Source of the DNA: Fragilariopsis cylindrus CCMP1102
Lineage: Eukaryota > Bacillariophyta > Bacillariophyceae > Bacillariales > Bacillariaceae
NCBI GenBank assembly: GCA_900095095.1
Contig: FMBT01000320.1
Location: forward strand, 1 to 64,000
Length of the DNA: 64,000 bases
Reading direction: 5' to 3'
Under the pieces are notes generated by a model. It was given only the letters and a program-made list of their open reading frames with translations, had not been told where the DNA came from and ran no database searches. The position numbers were made by a program, and so were the translations under genes. Shown one piece after another: positions 11,665 through 22,858 of the stretch (its first letter is position 1; every line of letters starts with the position of its first letter).

Positions 11665-13345
11665 ATGGCGGAACCACCCAAAAAATATATCAAGACCGAC
11701 GGAAAGATGATGATGAATCCCGCTTATAAGGTGTGGAAGAATCGTGAAGAACGCAAACCGGCAATTCCTAATTCAGCTGCCAATCCACGTATGAATCCCA
11801 ATGCCTTACCTGTTGTTACGAATATGGAGGATTATATGCAAATAAACGATGATTTGAAAATGACAATTCCAATGGCAGCATCCACGGAGGCAACCATTGA
11901 AATGATGCAAGATGGAGAGATGGCTATGGCAGTTGGCATGCAATCGGATGAGATGGTAGATGAATTAGGTGGAATCTTAAACAAATACGAAGTACCGATG
12001 GGCCTGATGAACAAACGTACGTATAAAAGCATCAGCATCAGCATCAGCTTATTGTAACTGATTCATTCGATTTTGATTTCTCCTTTTTGTCTTCAATTTT
12101 CTAATCCATTACCATTCATTTGTTCTTATATGTCCTTAATTTTCATTTCATTGCATTTACTACTCTCTTCCTTCCTTTTTTTCAACAACAAATCCACAGT
12201 ATTAGTGTTGAGTGAGTATGCTAGTTTGGAATTTATTATTGATGATAGTGGGAGTATGTCATTGAACAGTGATACTATTAATCCCATCACGAAACAACCC
12301 AACACAAGATGGGAAGAAGCTCATGAACGATTAAAGGAAATGGTGGAAATAGTAGCATTTGTTCCGTTCAATCAAATTGGTATTGAATTCCTAAATAGAA
12401 AAGATCGCGTCGTATTGACACGGAATGGGTTACCACCACGAGAATTTCTGAAAGTAGCCTATGCAAAAATTGATGTAGCATTTCATACTGGTCCTCGAGG
12501 TACAACACCCGCATTGGAGAAATTACAAGAAAGCTTGATTCGGGGGGAAGGTGCGAGTATTGCACGGTATTTCTTCGGTGATGGACTTCCGAATGGTGGA
12601 CAATATGCAATCAAGGAAATATGTAATATTATTATGAATCGAACAAATCCAGCACAAAATCCTATCACCTTTTTGAGTTGTACCGGTGAAGACGAAGAAG
12701 TCGAATGGATGAAAGATTGTGAAGAGGTAGCACCGTATTGTGCTGAATCGGATGATTTTGGAGATGAATCACGAGAAGTTTTGGGTGATCAAGGAGAAGC
12801 AGTACGTAGTATAAGAAACGAAAGCAAAAAAAATCAACGACCGACAACATTATTTCTCTTTTATTCCTGTCATATCATGTCAATTAATCCAAATTCATTT
12901 CTCATTTTTCTTTGACTATCTTGTCAACATTTTTTTTTCTTTTTTGAATTTTTAGTTACCATATACGAGGGGTTTCTGGCTTATTTGTCAATTGGTGGCG
13001 GCTATGAATCCAGACGATTTAGATGCAATGGATGAAAGTGTTCCCTTTACCAAAACGACTCTCGATAACTTATTAGGAATACAACACAATGAAGCATCCT
13101 ACAAACATTACTTTGATTCATTTGTACGAAACCAAAAAAAGGCACATCGAGGATGGAGCAAGAGTGCACAATTGAAACGTAATACGAAATGGAATTATCA
13201 AGAATTTTTACAGGCTCCAGTAGCCAAAGAAATACCACAAGTACAACAATTTACCCGTCAAATGGCACAAATGCATACACTCCCTCAAGCTTCAACAGCG
13301 ACTTCGCCATGGACGAAACATTTGCTTCCAAATTACCGCAATTAA
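11665..13345 (+). CDS. VWA-domain protein with MIDAS motif, three exons
   Basis: Exons 11665-12016, 12200-12801 and 12956-13345 give 447 aa with consistent splice phases (donors GTACGT twice; acceptors CACAG and TTTAG). The von Willebrand A domain begins in exon 2: LEFIIDDSGSM at about 127-137 is the D-x-S-x-S metal site, GPRGTTPA supplies the MIDAS threonine and YFFGDGLPNGG the later aspartate. Such domains bind divalent metal and mediate protein contacts. Exon 1 encodes a Met-rich N-terminus with no known domain, and exon 3 a C-terminal region rich in Q and basic residues. No signal peptide is seen, so it is probably intracellular. The stop codon (13343-13345) touches an RNase H relic, so the original C-terminus may have been altered. 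Confidence 0.75.
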
Positions 13346-13620
13346 TTACAATATCACAGTACTATACTGATATAAATTTCCTAACAATACCATTCGAAAT
13401 ATATGAACTAACAAAATAAAATCACCAAAGGAACTAAAAATAGCTACAGACGGGGGGGGGGGGGGGGGGAGCAATACCACTCAACTCAAAGGATCACTGG
13501 GATATGTCTTTGCTGACGAAGATGGAACGAACAATGCTGCTAACATGCCATGCTATGGACAACTATCTGGGAATGATCCACTATCTTTTAGATCAGAAAT
13601 ATGTGCTTTACTAGCATAGC
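13340..13620 (+). pseudogene. Relic of a retroelement RNase H domain
   Basis: Translated in pieces, this stretch reads ISQYYTDINFLTIPFEIYEL, then IATDGG, then LKGSLGYVFADEDG and LSGNDPLSFRSEICALLA. These match, in order, the intact polymerase ORF at 58070-61252 (ISQYYTQIDFHTTPTQIYE, IATDGGAI, KGSLGFVLADECG, AGHDPLSFRSEICAFLA). It is broken by stops and frame changes, and a run of 18 G (13452-13469) sits exactly at the codons for the catalytic DGG. It is a degenerate copy of that family next to the VWA gene stop. Confidence 0.85.
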
Positions 13621-13640
13621 AGCTGTGAGATGTATGTGTA

Positions 13641-13999
13641 ACATTGATAACAGAATATTATGAAGTCTGTGATGCCATCGCATGCATCGTAGACAGCAAA
13701 ATCTATTGGATCGAGAGGAGGAGAAGAGGGGACAGAGATATTTGTTCAAAGTAGTTGTGATATGATGGCATAGTAGTACAGTTTCAAGCAGTGGGTTTCA
13801 TTAAATAGTATTTAATTTTGGCAGAACAGAAGTAGAAAAATTAATGTATATTATTATTATTATTATTACTTGTCTTATTTCTTATATCTTATATTGTAGT
13901 ACTGTTATGGACTATGTTGTATGAATGTCGTCTTTTGGGTTCTCAGTCTTGATTGATTACTCCATTTGTTGTTACTGTTGTTATTGTATTTATACTATT
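13641..13999. other. Intergenic between the RNase H relic and carrier gene
   Basis: No gene is seen. An ATT trinucleotide run (about 13850-13867) is present. The relic may continue faintly to the right but I cannot follow it. Confidence 0.5.
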
Positions 14000-14738
14000 T
14001 TATTTTATTTCTTTTGGAAATAATGCTTCTTCAAAATGTTTCCATAATATACTAAATAATATACCTTGCATACCATTCGCTAAAATTTTCGTTTCTAAGC
14101 CACGAAACATTAATCCTTGTACACCCGATTCTGCTATAACTTTAGATACCACTTGTGTATAGGTTAATTGTGTTGGATAACTTTGTTTATATACTTTGAC
14201 CACACGGATACTATTGGAACAGGTGTCACTAATGGCCGAGGCACTAAAACCTAATATAGCACGACGACCTAATTCTTTTAATTGATCGTCTTGTTTTGGT
14301 ATAGTGGCCGATAGATAATTATACGTAAAGAACCAGGGATAATGACCCACAAATGTTGCCGATGCTGCAGCTAATGCACCATTGTATAAGGCACGTGGTC
14401 CGGTGGCTTTAATTTTATCCGTCACCGCACTAAATTTACCAGTCACTTGCATTGTTGTCTAATACAATACACAATAATGTAATTCGTTGTCATTTATTCA
14501 TTCGTCATTCATCATTCGTCGTCGCAGTGTTATGATAAGGAAGGAATGGGAGTGGAGTGGAATGGTATTTTCAAAGAGGAAGAAGGTAAAAAAGAAAGGA
14601 TTTTTACTGTTGTGTGAGTATAATGATTAAGATGCTTGATTTGTTTTGATTTGACTTGATTTGATTGTCAGTCATTACACGTTGTCATCCATTCATCGTT
14701 CGTCATATACAAAAGAGTATCATCGTGTCAACGTAAAA

Positions 14739-14771
<33 letters not shown>

Positions 14772-15721
14772 ATAACAACAACACATAACAACATACACAC
14801 ACGTAAACGTAAAACGTAAAACGACGAACGTACCTTCACAGTATCCACTGGCATTAAAAAAATTCTCCATCCAGCCGCCGCAGCGGAGGCCGCCACAGTT
14901 TTTGCTGCAACTGGTAAATTTTTGGTCGATTCAATATTATCTAAAAATGTTAATACACCAGTATTAGCCGCCGTATCACCAAACCGTGATAATGGACCTT
15001 GTACTAATGCTGGTAATACACCACGATAAAATCTGGGTATACCACCATCACCATATAAATGTTTTAAGGCACCCACAAAGGATCCACCATTCCGATATTG
15101 ATAATTAATCTTTTATAGAATAAGATATTATAATAGGGGAAGGAGAAAATTAGAATTGAGACGGTGAGATTAGAATAAATGAATGAACGAACGATTCGAT
15201 TGAAGGGGATAAGAGATAGTCATAAACAATTACCGGTACAGTCGGTATGTACGATGACGACAATGACGACGACAGCGACGACGATGGAAGAAACGAACGA
15301 CGATGTGTTGTTCATTCAATTTAATTTTCTTTATCATGAAATGGAACAATGCGATTTGTGTTGTGTATGTTCAATGTGTCAGTCAGGCCGTCCCCTTCCT
15401 CCTCCTCCTCCTTCCTTCCTTCCTTCGATATATATGCAGTTATAGTTACAGGGAAGCGAATGTAAAAACATAGAATCAAAAGTAAATTCAAATTGAACAA
15501 AGTATTATTTTAATACTATTTTTAAAACTTACAGTAGTTCTCATCCACATTAATGCCGCAACATTGGCACCCATTGCCAGTGCACCAGCTGTACCACCAC
15601 GAATTGCAGATGCGGCTGATTTATTCATAATTTCTGAAAAGGTTGGTGCAGGTCCTGCTGCAGGTGGTGGTGCAGGCGGTGCTGCAGGCGGTGCTGCAAC
15701 TTTGTTATTACCACTACTCAT
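14000..15721 (-). CDS. Mitochondrial carrier family protein, three exons
   Basis: Exons 15721-15533, 15109-14834 and 14458-14000 give 307 aa, the usual family length, all junctions in phase 0 with GTAAGT or GTACGT donors. The family signature P-x-D-x-x-K is clear in repeat 2 (MPVDTVKTTMQV, created by joining exons 2 and 3). The matching positions in repeats 1 (MGANVAALMWMRTT) and 3 (SNSIRVVKVYKQ) are degenerate. Three pairs of membrane helices can be traced. These proteins normally exchange metabolites across the mitochondrial inner membrane; degenerate signatures make the substrate unguessable. The N-terminus is P/A-rich and is not a typical presequence, which is normal for carriers. Confidence 0.8.
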
Positions 15722-17519
15722 CTTGAATTTAAATTTAAATTTATTGATTTGAATTTGAATTTATATTTAAAGAGTATCTTCACAATTGAATGAATCAAGT
15801 CAGGAGTAACGTTACAGTATTGTAGCAATGCAATGTAATTGGCAAGCAAGGGAACACAATGTTCTTCTTGTGTTGAGGATGTGCTGTACGAGTATGTCGT
15901 AACAGAGAGAAAGAGAGAGAGAGAGAGATCTTTGTTGCCTGAACGAAGATTGATGACCCCGTCGTCCGATAAAAAAATCTTTTGCCGTCGTACTGCTAAA
16001 AGTACTGTAGTAAGAAAACTTAGCTTGGACAAACAAATAATGCACAAACAAATGCGCATGGTGGTGACATCACATCATGACATGCATGACTGACATGCTC
16101 AATAAGTTGTAAGTTCTAATTTTGAATTACGAAGAAGGAAGGATTTAAGAATATACGTCATCGTCTCTTTTTAGATGAAATTCTTTCTTATTGGATGATT
16201 ATTAGAAACTACGTCATCACAAAAAATATTAACGCACCTTCATACAATGACTAGTACGAAACACTGACGACCCTCAACTCAACTCACTCATGACTCGATT
16301 CATTCGACTCATTCGACTTTTAATGTAGCGTTGCAGATCAAAAATTACTACTTAGTACACATATCAGCTTTTTCATAGTAAATTTGGGTAATTCTGTAAT
16401 TCTACTAGTACTGTATGATGTATACTGTACACACGTGCAGTGTTGTTGTACAGAAGGACATGATGTGTACTAAGTAGAGAAAGGCTGTCAATGCAACTAT
16501 TGATATCATCATTTTTTCCATTTTTTTCCTTGCCTTCCTCTTTACACACAACACACACACACAAACTGTTAAACTGACTGCTGATGTGTGATAATAATTT
16601 GTTGTACTCTTTGTTGTAGTAAGCTTTCATATGTGTGCAAGCAATATAACTGTATATGGCATAGCATAACAACAGCAAAAACAAAAACAACTGCTAAATT
16701 GTGTGAGAATTGGTTGTCCTTTTTCTCCCTGTAAACTTTTACATGTGAAGCGAAGGTTACACACAACAATATTGATAACTACTACAGTAGTACATCATCA
16801 CTGGTGGATCAACTCCTGGTACAGTGTATGCTTACAAGTTCATTCATTCCTAGTGTCAACCTAAGATTTTACCATGAAACAACAACAGCAACTGAGTGAG
16901 AGTTTATTGTGCACTTCTTGTACACTTACTTTTGCATGTAAAGGCAGTCCAATAATTTTGATGTATCACTAATTACTGTTAAGATGGAACAGCAAACACT
17001 CAAGTTTTTTCAAATGTATCTGGTTTTAAGAGGTTCTAGAATAAAGTGAGAGGGTGGATATCCTTGCTCTTATTGCTATCTACTAGTGTGTTTGTATTGT
17101 CTTGTGTTAGTGTATTGAGATCATCTTCTGTTTGCTCTTGCTGACTGTGTGAGCGCACTTATGACACGCGCATGTTCTTTGGTTTGAATGGTGTATTCCT
17201 ACACTGTTACAACCCTAACTATCAAACAAACAATAAATAATGAAGGATCAGCAACAAGAACTGCTAGCTAGTGTATAAGAATTTGCTATCCACTTCCTTC
17301 TTAAACATTAGCATGGAAAGTTTGTACAATCCACTCCTGTCATAAGGCATGCTGATTTTCTATCTATTCCTGACAGCCAAACACACATAGTATTAAACAA
17401 CAACAGCTGCTCCTTTGCTATAATTTGTTGTGCTATTCTTGTGGGAAAAAACTGGATGTAAATGCAGTCCCATGATAAAATTGGTGACACCCAAAATATG
17501 TGTATGGCTGTCTAATACA
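15722..17519. other. Non-coding region leading into the repeat complex
   Basis: No gene is supported; short ORFs here are interrupted and lack domains. From about 16550 the style of the sequence (ACACAACAAT, AACAGCAAAA, TTGTTGTACTC phrases) resembles the diverged repeats at 1854-3919, suggesting the right-hand repeat complex starts here. A GA run lies at 15904-15928. Confidence 0.6.
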
Positions 17520-17886
17520 ACACACACACAATGTTCTAGTACACTTGGTGGATGCTAGTGCTCATGACCCATCTGGTGCTGTTCTCTGCAACCCTTTCAA
17601 ATGAGACATTTTGTTGTTCATATCTGGTTGAATATCTGGTTGAAACTCTGGTTGTTTATGTGCCTGCATCAACAGCAAAATGAATTTTATTCCTCAACCA
17701 CAGGAACAGAAAACTTGTATGAGGCACACATAATGTTCTAGTACTCTATGTGTATGTTTGTGCACCTGATTTATCTGATGTTGTCCTCTGCAACCAACCC
17801 TTTCAGATGAGACTTTTTGTTGTTCATTTCTGATCCAAATCTTGTTGTTGTTTTTCCTTTCACAACAGCAAATTGAATTTCAACAC
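17520..17886. repeat. Two diverged satellite monomers, forward orientation
   Basis: Two roughly 190-bp units share landmarks with the array at 3920-4868: CTCTGCAACC, CCCTTTCAAATGAGAC, AACAGCAAAATGAATTTTAT and AATGTTCTAGTAC. They are on the plus strand like that array, and opposite to the larger array starting at 18488. Confidence 0.85.
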
Positions 17887-18087
17887 ATACCCATATCTGC
17901 CTGTTGGTGTCTGCTGCATTGAAATACCAACCAACCATCTCCATACTACTTTTGTTAAGATAGATTGATACAGCTTGTATCTTTACTGTTGTTTCTATGT
18001 ATTAAAAGAAGAAATAAACACACCATCCCACACTAAACAGTAATAAGATTATAGCCCAAAACACAGCTCTTCCTTATCTTTATTTAC

Positions 18088-18454
18088 ACATACCACCAGG
18101 TAAATTAAAACACAGAATTGATTCACTGTCCTCACTAGGGCATATTACTTGTGAATGGAAAGCATCATTATACCAACCCACCATTATTTTGGATATAATT
18201 GCAGTTTACCCATGTTATCCAAAATAAAAAACAAAGAAGGACAGTAATTAAATAGTCACTGTTGGTTGGAAATTGCTCCCACACCAATTTTGACAGGAAC
18301 ATCCACACATACTCATAAAATAAACAAACCCACCTAAAGCCCCTGATAAAAGGCCTCTGGTTCACATGGTACATCTTGTGCAGGATAAATTTTAGTATGT
18401 GTCCTAGTGAGGACAGTGAATTAATTCTGTGTTCTAATCTACCTAGTGGTATGT
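18088..18454. repeat. Inverted repeat dyad at the satellite orientation switch
   Basis: Arms 18088-18144 and 18398-18454 are each 57 bases and nearly perfect reverse complements (core CACTGTCCTCACTAGG against CCTAGTGAGGACAGTG). They enclose a 253-base spacer, itself containing a small TTTTGGATA / TATCCAAAA hairpin. Monomers to the left run forward and those to the right run in reverse, so the dyad is the symmetry centre of a larger inverted arrangement. Confidence 0.9.
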
Positions 18455-18487
18455 TTTAATAATAAAATGTATATATATTTTGATCAG

Positions 18488-21400
18488 AAATGAACAGCAG
18501 AATATCTCCTTTGAAAGGGTTACAGAAGACAACACCAGATGGGTTGGGTGCACTAGCATCCTTATAGAGTACTAGAACATTGTGTTTACCTCTTACAACT
18601 TTTCTATTCCTGTGGTTGCAAAATAAAATTCATTTTGCTGGTGTGGAAGGCACAAAAACAACAACATGATTTTGTATCAAAATGAATAACAAAATATCTC
18701 ATTTGATAGGGATGCAGAGGAAAACACCAGATGGGTTGGGTGCACTAGCATCCAAATAGAGTATTAGAACATTGTGTTTGCCTCCTACAACATTTCTGTT
18801 CCTGTGGTTGCTGGATGATATTCATTTTGCTGTTGTGGAAGGCACACTACAAACAACATGATTTTCTATCAAAATGAACAACAAAATATCTCATTTGAAA
18901 GGGTTACAGAGGACAACACTAGATGGGTGGGGTAAATTTGCATCCACATAGAGTATTAGAACATTGTGTTTACCTCTTACAACTTTTCTATTCCTGTAGT
19001 TGAGGAATGAAATTCATTCCACTGTTGTGGAAGGCACAAAAATAACAAGATTTTCAATCAAAATGAACCACAAAATATCTCATATAAAGGGTTTCAGAGG
19101 AAAACACCAGATGGGTTGGGTGTACTAGCATCCAAATAGAGTATTAGAACATTGTGTTTGCCTCCTACAACATTTCTGTTCCTGTGGTTGCGGATTGAAA
19201 TTCATTTTGCTAATGTGGAAGGCACACAAACAACATGATTTTCTATCAAAATGAACAACAAAATATCTCATTTGAAAGGGTTACAGAGGACAACACTAGA
19301 TGGGTGGGGTAAATTTGCATCCACATAGAGTATTAGAACATTGTGTTTACCTCTTACAACTTTTCTATTCCTGTAGTTGAGGAATGAAATTCATTCCACT
19401 GTTGTGGAAGGCACAAAAATAACAAGATTTTCAATCAAAATGAACCACAAAATATCTCATATAAAGGGTTTCAGAGGAAAACACCAGATGGGTTGGGTGT
19501 ACTAGCATCCAAATAGAGTATTAGAACATTGTGTTTGCCTCCTACAACATTTCTGTTCCTGTGGTTGCGGATTGAAATTCATTTTGCTAATGTGGAAGGC
19601 ACACAAACAACATGATTTTCTATCAAAATGAACAACAAAATATCTCATTTGAAAGGGTTACAGAGGACAACACTAGATGGGTGGGGTAAATTTGCATCCA
19701 CATAGAGTATTAGAACATTGTGTTTACCTCTTACAACTTTTCTATTCCTGTAGTTGAGGAATGAAATTCATTCCACTGTTGTGGAAGGCACAAAAATAAC
19801 AAGATTTTCAATCAAAATGAACCACAAAATATCTCATATAAAGGGTTTCAGAGGAAAACACCAGATGGGTTGGGTGTACTAGCATCCAAATAGAGTATTA
19901 GAACATTGTGTTTGCCTCCTACAACATTTCTGTTCCTGTGGTTGCGGATTGAAATTCATTTTGCTAATGTGGAAGGCACACAAACAACATGATTTTCTAT
20001 CAAAATGAACAACAAAATATCTCATTTGAAAGGGTTACAGAGGACAACACTAGATGGGTGGGGTAAATTTGCATCCACATAGAGTATTAGAACATTGTGT
20101 TTACCTCTTACAACTTTTCTATTCCTGTAGTTGAGGAATGAAATTCATTCCACTGTTGTGGAAGGCACAAAAATAACAAGATTTTCAATCAAAATGAACC
20201 ACAAAATATCTCATATAAAGGGTTTCAGAGGAAAACACCAGATGGGTTGGGTGTACTAGCATCCAAATAGAGTATTAGAACATTGTGTTTGCCTCCTACA
20301 ACATTTCTGTTCCTGTGGTTGCGGATTGAAATTCATTTTGCTAATGTGGAAGGCACACAAACAACATGATTTTCTATCAAAATGAACAACAAAATATCTC
20401 ATTTGAAAGGGTTACAGAGGACAACACTAGATGGGTGGGGTAAATTTGCATCCACATAGAGTATTAGAACATTGTGTTTACCTCTTACAACTTTTCTATT
20501 CCTGTAGTTGAGGAATGAAATTCATTCCACTGTTGTGGAAGGCACAAAAATAACAAGATTTTCAATCAAAATGAACCACAAAATATCTCATATAAAGGGT
20601 TTCAGAGGAAAACACCAGATGGGTTGGGTGTACTAGCATCCAAATAGAGTATTAGAACATTGTGTTTGCCTCCTACAACATTTCTGTTCCTGTGGTTGCG
20701 GATTGAAATTCATTTTGCTAATGTGGAAGGCACACAAACAACATGATTTTCTATCAAAATGAACAACAAAATATCTCATTTGAAAGGGTTACAGAGGACA
20801 ACACTAGATGGGTGGGGTAAATTTGCATCCACATAGAGTATTAGAACATTGTGTTTGCCTCCTACAACATTTCTGTTCCTGTGGTTGCAAAATAAAATTC
20901 ATTTTGCTGGTGTGGAAGGCACAAAAACAACAACATGATTTTCTATCAAAATGAATAACAAAATATCTCATTTGATAGGGATGCAGAGGACAGCACCAGA
21001 TGGGTTGGGTGTACTAGCATCCAAATAGAGTATTAGAACATTGTGTTTGCCTCCTACAACATTTCTGTTCCTGTGGTTGCGGATTGAAATTCATTTTGCT
21101 AATGTGGAAGGCACACAAACAACATGATTTTCTATCAAAATGAACAACAAAATATCTCCTTTGAAAGGGTTACAGAGGACAACACTAGATGGGTGGGGTA
21201 AATTTGCATCCACATAGAGTATTAGAACATTGTGTTTGCCTCCTACAACATTTCTGTTCCTGTGGTTGCAAAATAAAATTCATTTTGCTGGTGTGGAAGG
21301 CACAAAAACAACAACATGATTTTCTATCAAAATGAATAACAAAATATCTCATTTGATAGGGATGCAGAGGACAGCACCAGATGGGTTGGGTGTACTAGCA

Positions 21401-22360
21401 TCCAAATAGAGTATTAGAACATTGTGTTTGCCTCCTACAACATTTCTGTTCCTGTGGTTGCGGATTGAAATTCATTTTGCTAATGTGGAAGGCACACAAA
21501 CAACATGATTTTCTATCAAAATGAACAACAAAATATCTCCTTTGAAAGGGTTACAGAGGACAACACTAGATGGGTGGGGTAAATTTGCATCCACATAGAG
21601 TATTAGAACATTGTGTTTGCCTCCTACAACATTTCTGTTCCTGTGGTTGCAAAATAAAATTCATTTTGCTGGTGTGGAAGGCACAAAAACAACAACATGA
21701 TTTTCTATCAAAATGAATAACAAAATATCTCATTTGATAGGGATGCAGAGGACAGCACCAGATGGGTTGGGTGTACTAGCATCCAAATAGAGTATTAGAA
21801 CATTGTGTTTGCCTCCTACAACATTTCTGTTCCTGTGGTTGCGGATTGAAATTCATTTTGCTAATGTGGAAGGCACACAAACAACATGATTTTCTATCAA
21901 AATGAACAACAAAATATCTCCTTTGAAAGGGTTACAGAGGACAACACTAGATGGGTGGGGTAAATTTGCATCCACATAGAGTATTAGAACATTGTGTTTG
22001 CCTCCTACAACATTTCTGTTCCTGTGGTTGCAAAATAAAATTCATTTTGCTGGTGTGGAAGGCACAAAAACAACAACATGATTTTGTATCAAAATGAATA
22101 ACAAAATATCTCATTTGATAGGGATGCAGAGGAAAACACCAGATGGGTTGGGTGCACTAGCATCCAAATAGAGTATTAGAACATTGTGTTTGCCTCCTAC
22201 AACATTTCTGTTCCTGTGGTTGCTGGATGATATTCATTTTGCTGTTGTGGAAGGCACACTACAAACAACATTATGATTTTCTATCAAAATGAACAACAAA
22301 ATATCTCATTTGAAAGGGTTACAGAGGACAACACCAGATGGATGGGGTGCACTAGCATCC
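18488..22360. repeat. 190-bp satellite array, reverse orientation, with two higher-order repeats
   Basis: About 20 monomers averaging 190 bp can be counted by the recurring GTATTAGAACATTGTGTTT. They are the reverse complement of the family at 3920-4868. Monomers alternate as dimers. A 377-bp dimer is repeated five times (landmark TGAGGAATGAAATTC at 19001, 19378, 19755, 20132, 20509). A 381-bp dimer is repeated four times (landmark CAAAATAAAATTC at 20888, 21269, 21650, 22031). Copies within each set look identical or nearly so, while single monomers at the edges are more diverged. No coding potential. Confidence 0.95.
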
Positions 22361-22649
22361 ATCATACCCATACCTACATGCTCCTCATATTGCTTAGGTT
22401 TTTTTTGGAGTTTATGCAGGTATAGGGTTGCATTAACCACAAATTGGGCCATTTAGGCCCCAAAACAGGGTTTTCCATTTTTGTGTGCACCTCAGCTGGA
22501 TCACCAACACAAAGCACCCAGAGTAAGTTCTCTTTGGTATATATAGTGCACCTCATCCATGTTTTTTGGGATGATCCACCTTTTTGAGCGTACTGTATGT
22601 TCACAAAACACTGCAAATGGGCCATTTTGGGGGGTTATTTGATGTGTGC

Positions 22650-22858
22650 TGTGTGTGAGCCTTCATTATGAGATACCAGTAAGCTTACAAGACTAAGGAA
22701 TATCAAAGTTCTCCATCCAATAGGTCAATTGTAAACTTCATGGTCTATTTTTCCAAACAAATGACCTTTTAGGTTTATATACTTGATGCTAGAGTTATTA
22801 TTACATACTACACTAACAAATACTAGTAAAATTTGGACATGATTTAGTTCTTATATTA
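22650..22858. repeat. 209-bp segment following the satellite, copy 2
   Basis: It matches 4916-5124 in the same orientation and length (TGTGTGAGCC, GGCTTACAAGACTAAGGA-type core, CACTAACAAATACTAGTAAA, GATTTAG). Between the array end and this segment (22361-22649) lies unmatched sequence with TTTAGGCCCCAAAA. Confidence 0.85.

Noticed and set aside
18488-22360. CRISPR-like array
   Set aside because: Units are 190 bp and contiguous without short unique spacers, and the genome is eukaryotic; this is satellite DNA.
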